Source of the DNA: BOG-908 sp964247675
Lineage (GTDB): Bacteria; Pseudomonadota; Alphaproteobacteria; Acetobacterales; Acetobacteraceae
Direction of reading: 5' to 3'
Assembly (NCBI GenBank): GCA_964247675.1
Contig: CAXTVW010000150.1
Location: forward strand, 1-8,230
Length of the DNA stretch: 8,230 nt
The notes below the pieces were generated by a model. That model worked only from the letters and a program-made list of their open reading frames with translations. It was not told the origin of the DNA and ran no database searches. Made by a program: the position numbers and the translations under genes. Shown one piece after another: positions 4,617 to 8,230 of this stretch. The first letter of the stretch is position 1, and the number at the start of each line of letters is the position of its first letter.

Positions 4617-6116
4617 TTACGCCGCCGCAGAAGCAGCCCGGGCTTCTGCCGCCGCAGCTGCCTTCTGCTTGGAATACGTGCGGTAATAGGTCGGGAACGT
4701 AGCCACGATCTCGTCAGCCAGCGGCACGCGGCCGTTTGTCTGGATGAAGCTGGTCAGGAACGCGATGTAGACGCGCCCCAGCGTGAGCGTGAGGCTACCC
4801 GCAACGCTGGCGTTCATGATGCCGCCGATCACTGAGCCTGGTCCTGGGATCAGCTTAAGCGCGGAGCCCACCGCCCAGCGGCCAGCGACCGAGAGGGCGA
4901 CGCAGCCAAGCACGGTGGTCAGCAACTGCAGGATCGCCTGGCGGTCCAGCTCCAGGCCGAACGCGCCGGAGACGCCCACGAGCATGCCGGTCTGGATCGG
5001 CGCAAGCGACAGCGCGTCGGCCAGCGGGATCGGGATGACGGCGGCCGCAGCCGCGGCCGCAGCGGCGGCCATGACGTATTCGTTCGCGGTCTGTTTGTTG
5101 AGGTCCAGGTTGACCTTTTGCGCGGCGGCGAAGGCGGCGCGGTGCGCGGTCGGCAGCGCCTGGAAAGAGGAGACCACCAAGTCCGACAGGCCGTAAGGCG
5201 GCCGGCGCGGCTTGGCGATGGCGCGCACCGGTATGATCGCGTGCCGCTTGATGCCGTGCGCGTCCAGGATGTTCTCGACAATCTCGAGGAACTCCTCATC
5301 GTCGTCATACTTCGTAAGGATAACGATTGCCGGGATGTTGTAAGCGTTGAGCACACGCAGCACGTCCAGTTCGGCTTCCTGCACGCGGCTGCTGGGTGCG
5401 GCGATGCAGAGCCAGCCGATGTGGAGCTGGTCCTTGGCATCTTTCATGGCGCGGCAGGCTTCGATTTCGGCGCGCAGGTCGGCCACCGTGCCGGCGTAGT
5501 CCTTCACCTCGAGTCCCTTGGTGTCGAGGATGCGCAGCGGGATCTTGGTGGACGAGAACCATTCCGCACGTTGCGTCACCGGCTCGCCGGCAGCCGTGCG
5601 CGCAAATTGCTCGCCGAAGACCGCGTTTATCAGCGAGCTTTTGCCGACGCCGGTCTGGCCGGCGACGACGATATTCACGTGGCCGATGCTGCGCAGATGC
5701 TTGGACGTCTCGCGCAATAGCGGCGTGAGCATGTCCTGCTCCTCGCCTTCCTGCGTGCCCTCTTCCTGCACCATCACCTCTTCGCCAGGCAGCAGGCGGA
5801 GCAGGCTGTTCATCGAGTTGGTCATCGACTGCGTGGAAGCCGGCCGGCCGCCGAGTTCGATACCTTCCACGAACGACAGCAGGCTGTGGTCAATACCGAG
5901 CGTGGGCGAGGTGCGGATCTTTTCGGACGACAGGTTCACGGTTGCGCTGGTGAGCGGCGCGATATGCGAGAGCGGTATGCCCGGCATTGCGTGCACCGTG
6001 GTTGGCACCAGAGGCGGCATGGTTTGCTGCGCGAAGCCGGCCGGCGCCGCGCGCGGTGCGAAGGGTATCAGGAACTCGTCGTCGTCATCCATCGGCGCAC
6101 CGTTCGTTCCGCTCAT
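4617..6116 (-). CDS. Dynamin/Era-like GTPase with DUF697-type membrane region
   Basis: A 499-residue protein in four parts. Residues 1-140 are Pro-, Ser- and acid-rich, with no recognised domain and probably disordered. The G domain (about 145-300) has P-loop GQTGVGKSS (153-161), a switch threonine near 181 (EPVTQ), G3 DTKGLE (198-203) and G4 TKYD (268-271). The G5 region near 297-301 (VRAIA) is not a textbook SA motif. Residues 350-455 match the DUF697/YcjF pattern: IPIPLADALSLAPIQTGM (361-378), two further hydrophobic segments, and KLIPGPGSVIGG (421-432). This suggests peripheral or hairpin insertion in the inner membrane. A run of about ten alanines precedes it, and the last 15 residues are mostly alanine. 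Such GTPases bind and hydrolyse GTP; their roles are largely unknown. AGGA lies eight bases before ATG 6114-6116. It is downstream of the ABC-F gene on the same strand. Confidence 0.82.
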   Translation of the reverse strand: MSGTNGAPMDDDDEFLIPFAPRAAPAGFAQQTMPPLVPTTVHAMPGIPLSHIAPLTSATVNLSSEKIRTSPTLGIDHSLLSFVEGIELGGRPASTQSMTNSMNSLLRLLPGEEVMVQEEGTQEGEEQDMLTPLLRETSKHLRSIGHVNIVVAGQTGVGKSSLINAVFGEQFARTAAGEPVTQRAEWFSSTKIPLRILDTKGLEVKDYAGTVADLRAEIEACRAMKDAKDQLHIGWLCIAAPSSRVQEAELDVLRVLNAYNIPAIVILTKYDDDEEFLEIVENILDAHGIKRHAIIPVRAIAKPRRPPYGLSDLVVSSFQALPTAHRAAFAAAQKVNLDLNKQTANEYVMAAAAAAAAAAVIPIPLADALSLAPIQTGMLVGVSGAFGLELDRQAILQLLTTVLGCVALSVAGRWAVGSALKLIPGPGSVIGGIMNASVAGSLTLTLGRVYIAFLTSFIQTNGRVPLADEIVATFPTYYRTYSKQKAAAAAEARAASAAA

Positions 6117-6235
6117 CCGCGATATCCTGTCGGCAGGTTGTAATATGCCTGATCAAACTCCGTCTCTTTATATGTTAGAATTCTGCCACACGCCACATTT
6201 CGTTGACGATTCGAACTTGTGGTTGCAAATATTTC
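6117..6235 (-). promoter_or_regulatory. Gap between ABC-F and GTPase genes, possible GTPase promoter
   Basis: This 119-base gap is AT-rich compared with its neighbours. On the minus strand it contains CATATAAAG (a TATAAA -10-like box near plus 6165-6173) without a clear -35, and one GANTC site (GATTC, plus 6208-6212). No terminator hairpin is visible after the ABC-F stop, so read-through is possible. The Shine-Dalgarno AGGA of the GTPase lies at its low-coordinate end (plus 6125-6128). Confidence 0.3.
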
Positions 6236-8098
6236 TTACACTGCGCTTTCCAGGGCCTCTTCCGCAGCCAGCCAATCCGCTTCGGCCGCTGCCGTCTCGC
6301 GTGCGATCGCGGCAAGCCGGGTGTTTGCAGCAGTGACTTCCGCCGTTCGCCCGGCCGCATACATGCTCGGGTCAGCCAGCTTCGTCTCGATCACGGCTCG
6401 TTCCGCAGCCAGTTTGGCCATCAGCGTCTCGGCCGCGCGGGCCTGACGGCGCAGGGGTGCCAGATTCTGTCGCGCTTCGGCGCGGTCCCGGCGATCGTCG
6501 CGTTTGGTGGGCGCCGCCTCCGCGCGCGCCGGCCGCGCGCGTTCGGCCAGCAGGGCGCGGTAATCGTCCATGTCGCCGTCGTAAGGGCGCACGGTGCCGT
6601 CGCCCACCAGCCACAGCCTGTCGGACACCAGCTCGACCAGATCGGGATCATGCGTGATCAGCAGCACCGCACCCTGATACTCGCCCAACGCGCGCACCAG
6701 CGCGTCGCGCGCATCGATGTCCAGGTGGTTGGTCGGCTCGTCCAGGATCAGCAGGCCAGGCGCCTCGCGCGTCGCCAGCGCCAAAAGCAGGCGCGCCCGC
6801 TCGCCACCGGAAAGATTTTGCGTCGGCGTCTCCGCGCGGTCCGCATCCAGGCCGAAGCGGGCGAGCTGGGCGCGCACCTGCGGCGGGGTGGCCTGCGGCA
6901 GCGCGCGCGCCATGTGGGCCACCGGCGTGTCGGTAGCCACCAGCTCGGCTTCCTGGTGCTGGGCAAAGTAGCCGACGCGCAGCTTGCCCGAACGGCGCAT
7001 GTCGCCGCCCAGAGGCGCCAGACGGCCGGCGATCAGCTTGGCGAAGGTGGATTTGCCGTTGCCGTTGGCGCCCAGCAACGCGATGCGGTCTTCCATGTCT
7101 ATCGACAGCGACAGCCCGCGCAGGACAGGAACGCCGTCGTAGCCGACGCTCACCCGTTCCAGCGCCAGCACCGGCGGGGCGATCTGCACCGGCTCGGGAA
7201 ACGCAAAACGCGTGGGCGCCGCCTCGATCACCGTGTCGATCACCGGCAGGCGGGCCAGCGCTTTGATACGCGCCTGCGCCTGGCGCGCCTTGGTGGCGCT
7301 AGCCCGGAAACGGTCGACGAATTTCTGCATGTGCTCGCGCTGTGCCGCGATCCGTTCGGCGGCGCGGCCCAATTGCATCGCCTGCTCGGTGCGTATGCGC
7401 ACGAACTCGGTGTAGCCGCCCGGCGTCAGGCCGATCTTCTGCCGGTCCAGATGGGCGATGCTGTCCACCGCGCGGTCCAGCAGCCCGCGATCATGGCTCA
7501 CCACCAGCGCGGCGCCAGGAAACTTCGCCAGCCAGGTTTCCAGCCACAGCGTGGCCTCCAAATCCAAATGGTTGGTCGGCTCGTCCAGCAGCAGCAGGTC
7601 CGGGGCGGCGAACAGGGCGGTGGCCAGCGCCACACGCATGCGCCAGCCGCCGGAAAAGCTGTCCACCGGACGGGCCTGGGCAGCGGCGTCGAACCCCAGG
7701 CCAGCGAGAATGGCCCCTGCGCGCGCCGGCGCCGCGTCCGCGCCTATGGTGCGCAGGCGCTCGTGTATGTCGGCCACCCGGGATGGGTCGGGTGCTTCCA
7801 GTTCGCGCAGCAACGCCAGGCGTTCCGGGTCGCCCTCCAGCACAGTATCCAACAACGATTGCGGGCCGAAGGGGGCCGTCTGGCGGACCTGCGCCATGCG
7901 GGCGCGGGCGGAGAAGTGGATGTCGCCGCCATCCGCGCTCAGCTCCCCGGAGATGGCGCGCAGCAGCGTGGATTTGCCGGCGCCGTTGCGGCCGACCAGC
8001 CCGATACGACGGCCCGGGTCTATCGTCAGGTCAGCGCGGTCCAGCAGGGTGCGGCCGGCCATGCGCAGGGTCAGGCCGGTGATGGTCAGCAGGCTCAT
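6236..8098 (-). CDS. ABC-F family ATPase (YheS/Uup-type, ribosome-associated)
   Basis: A 620-residue soluble protein with two ABC nucleotide-binding domains and no membrane segment, as in ABC-F translation factors. Domain 1 has Walker A GRNGAGKST (36-44), signature FSGGW (148-152), Walker B LLLLDEPTNHLD (168-179) and switch histidine 202. The inter-domain linker (about 230-300), the arm that reaches the ribosome's P-site tRNA in this family, carries FVDRFRASATKARQAQARIK (260-279). Domain 2 has Walker A GANGNGKST (343-351), signature LSGGE (429-433), Walker B LLILDEPTNHLD (449-460) and histidine 483. The charged Ala-rich tail (about 530-620) looks like a coiled coil. Length and linker are closest to E. 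coli YheS (637) in my memory; Uup is the alternative. ATG 8096-8098 lacks a Shine-Dalgarno. The likely role is relief of stalled ribosomes. The tail argues against a dedicated resistance factor, but that cannot be excluded. Confidence 0.9.
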   Translation of the reverse strand: MSLLTITGLTLRMAGRTLLDRADLTIDPGRRIGLVGRNGAGKSTLLRAISGELSADGGDIHFSARARMAQVRQTAPFGPQSLLDTVLEGDPERLALLRELEAPDPSRVADIHERLRTIGADAAPARAGAILAGLGFDAAAQARPVDSFSGGWRMRVALATALFAAPDLLLLDEPTNHLDLEATLWLETWLAKFPGAALVVSHDRGLLDRAVDSIAHLDRQKIGLTPGGYTEFVRIRTEQAMQLGRAAERIAAQREHMQKFVDRFRASATKARQAQARIKALARLPVIDTVIEAAPTRFAFPEPVQIAPPVLALERVSVGYDGVPVLRGLSLSIDMEDRIALLGANGNGKSTFAKLIAGRLAPLGGDMRRSGKLRVGYFAQHQEAELVATDTPVAHMARALPQATPPQVRAQLARFGLDADRAETPTQNLSGGERARLLLALATREAPGLLILDEPTNHLDIDARDALVRALGEYQGAVLLITHDPDLVELVSDRLWLVGDGTVRPYDGDMDDYRALLAERARPARAEAAPTKRDDRRDRAEARQNLAPLRRQARAAETLMAKLAAERAVIETKLADPSMYAAGRTAEVTAANTRLAAIARETAAAEADWLAAEEALESAV

Positions 8099-8131
8099 GC
8101 GGGGTGAGGTAATGCCCGCGCAGCTTGGAAG

Positions 8132-8149
8132 AAAGGAAGGCCTTCCTTT
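8132..8149. repeat. Perfect 18-base palindrome upstream of the ABC-F gene
   Basis: AAAGGAAGG (8132-8140) and CCTTCCTTT (8141-8149) are exact reverse complements with no spacer. It lies 34 bases before the ABC-F start, at the edge of hairpin element copy 3. It corresponds in place to the small leading stems of copies 1 and 2. It could be part of the element, the minus-strand end of a terminator, or a dimeric protein site. Confidence 0.55.
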
Positions 8150-8230
8150 TTGAAAAAAGAAGCAAAAACTTTTGCTCCGCTGTCGCGCCGTGTTTCAGCA
8201 GCCGCCGACAGGGAGCAAAAGTTTTTTGGT
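8146..8230. repeat. Dispersed hairpin element, copy 3
   Basis: This is the best preserved copy: CCTTTTTGAAAAAAGAAG, CAAAAACTTTTGCTCC, CTGTCG, a loop, CGACAG, GGAGCAAAAGTTTTTTGG. It runs to the window's right edge and may continue. It is aligned with the same blocks in copies 1 and 2. Confidence 0.65.
8164..8226. terminator. Long hairpin with T-runs on both strands
   Basis: AAAAACTTTTGCTCC (8164-8178) pairs perfectly with GGAGCAAAAGTTTTT (8212-8226). Inside it, CTGTCG (8180-8185) pairs with CGACAG (8206-8211), with one bulged G at 8179. This gives 21 base pairs around a 20-base loop. Runs of T close the stem on either strand, so it can act as a two-way intrinsic terminator. It probably ends a minus-strand gene lying just beyond the right edge and insulates the ABC-F promoter. 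Confidence 0.65.

Noticed and set aside
5041..5076. GC-rich near-repeat of GCGGCC units, possibly a tandem repeat or regulatory element
   Set aside because: It is the coding sequence of the GTPase's alanine run and needs no other explanation.
5118..6336. Long plus-strand frames opposite the GTPase gene
   Set aside because: No domains or plausible ribosome binding; the GTPase on the minus strand has ordered G motifs.
6203..8107. A 634-codon open frame on the plus strand opposite the ABC-F gene
   Set aside because: It is rich in Arg, His and Gln with no recognisable domain. The minus strand has two complete ATPase domains with all motifs, so the plus frame is a shadow of GC-rich codon use.
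1..8230. CRISPR array, tRNA, rRNA, integrase or transposase
   Set aside because: I looked for regular direct repeats with spacers, tRNA-like arms and typical motifs, and saw none. The repeats found are three dispersed hairpin elements.

Overview
The window looks like chromosomal DNA from a GC-rich alphaproteobacterium, most likely of the family Acetobacteraceae. Three things suggest this: a complete CcrM-type GANTC methyltransferase with the usual alphaproteobacterial C-terminal domain, high GC with weak promoters, and a repeated extragenic element (runs such as GAAGCAAAAACTTTT next to a CTGTCG/CGACAG hairpin) of a kind I associate from memory with acetic acid bacteria. The family assignment is an inference; no taxonomic marker gene is present.

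Layout. 1-93 is the 3' end of an unidentified gene. It overlaps by ATGA a small lipoprotein-like gene (90-379) whose reading frame is broken in several places. A 407-residue MFS permease follows (485-1708, +), and its Shine-Dalgarno and start codon lie inside an inverted repeat. It converges on an S24/LexA-like repressor (1838-2479, -), with a hairpin repeat between the two. A 337-base control region then separates the repressor from a 77-residue phage-type small protein (2817-3050, +) and ccrM (3149-4216, +). This region holds duplicated TAACAAG boxes, candidate promoters in both directions, a GANTC site, and a strong plus-strand intrinsic terminator that has no plus-strand gene before it. 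After ccrM come a second copy of the repeat and about 290 bases without a gene. The minus strand then carries a GTPase with a DUF697-like membrane region (4617-6116). Upstream of it lies an ABC-F ATPase (6236-8098). The window ends in a third copy of the repeat, which forms a long hairpin.

How the parts may work together. The ABC-F protein and the GTPase are co-directional with a 119-base gap and may share transcription, but nothing links their functions. The most interesting part is 1838-4216. There a self-cleaving type of repressor is divergent from a phage-like small gene followed by a DNA adenine methyltransferase, and the leader between them looks attenuated. This could be a domesticated phage control region or an SOS-responsive switch next to ccrM. 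That is inference. No transposase, integrase, tRNA, rRNA or CRISPR array was seen.
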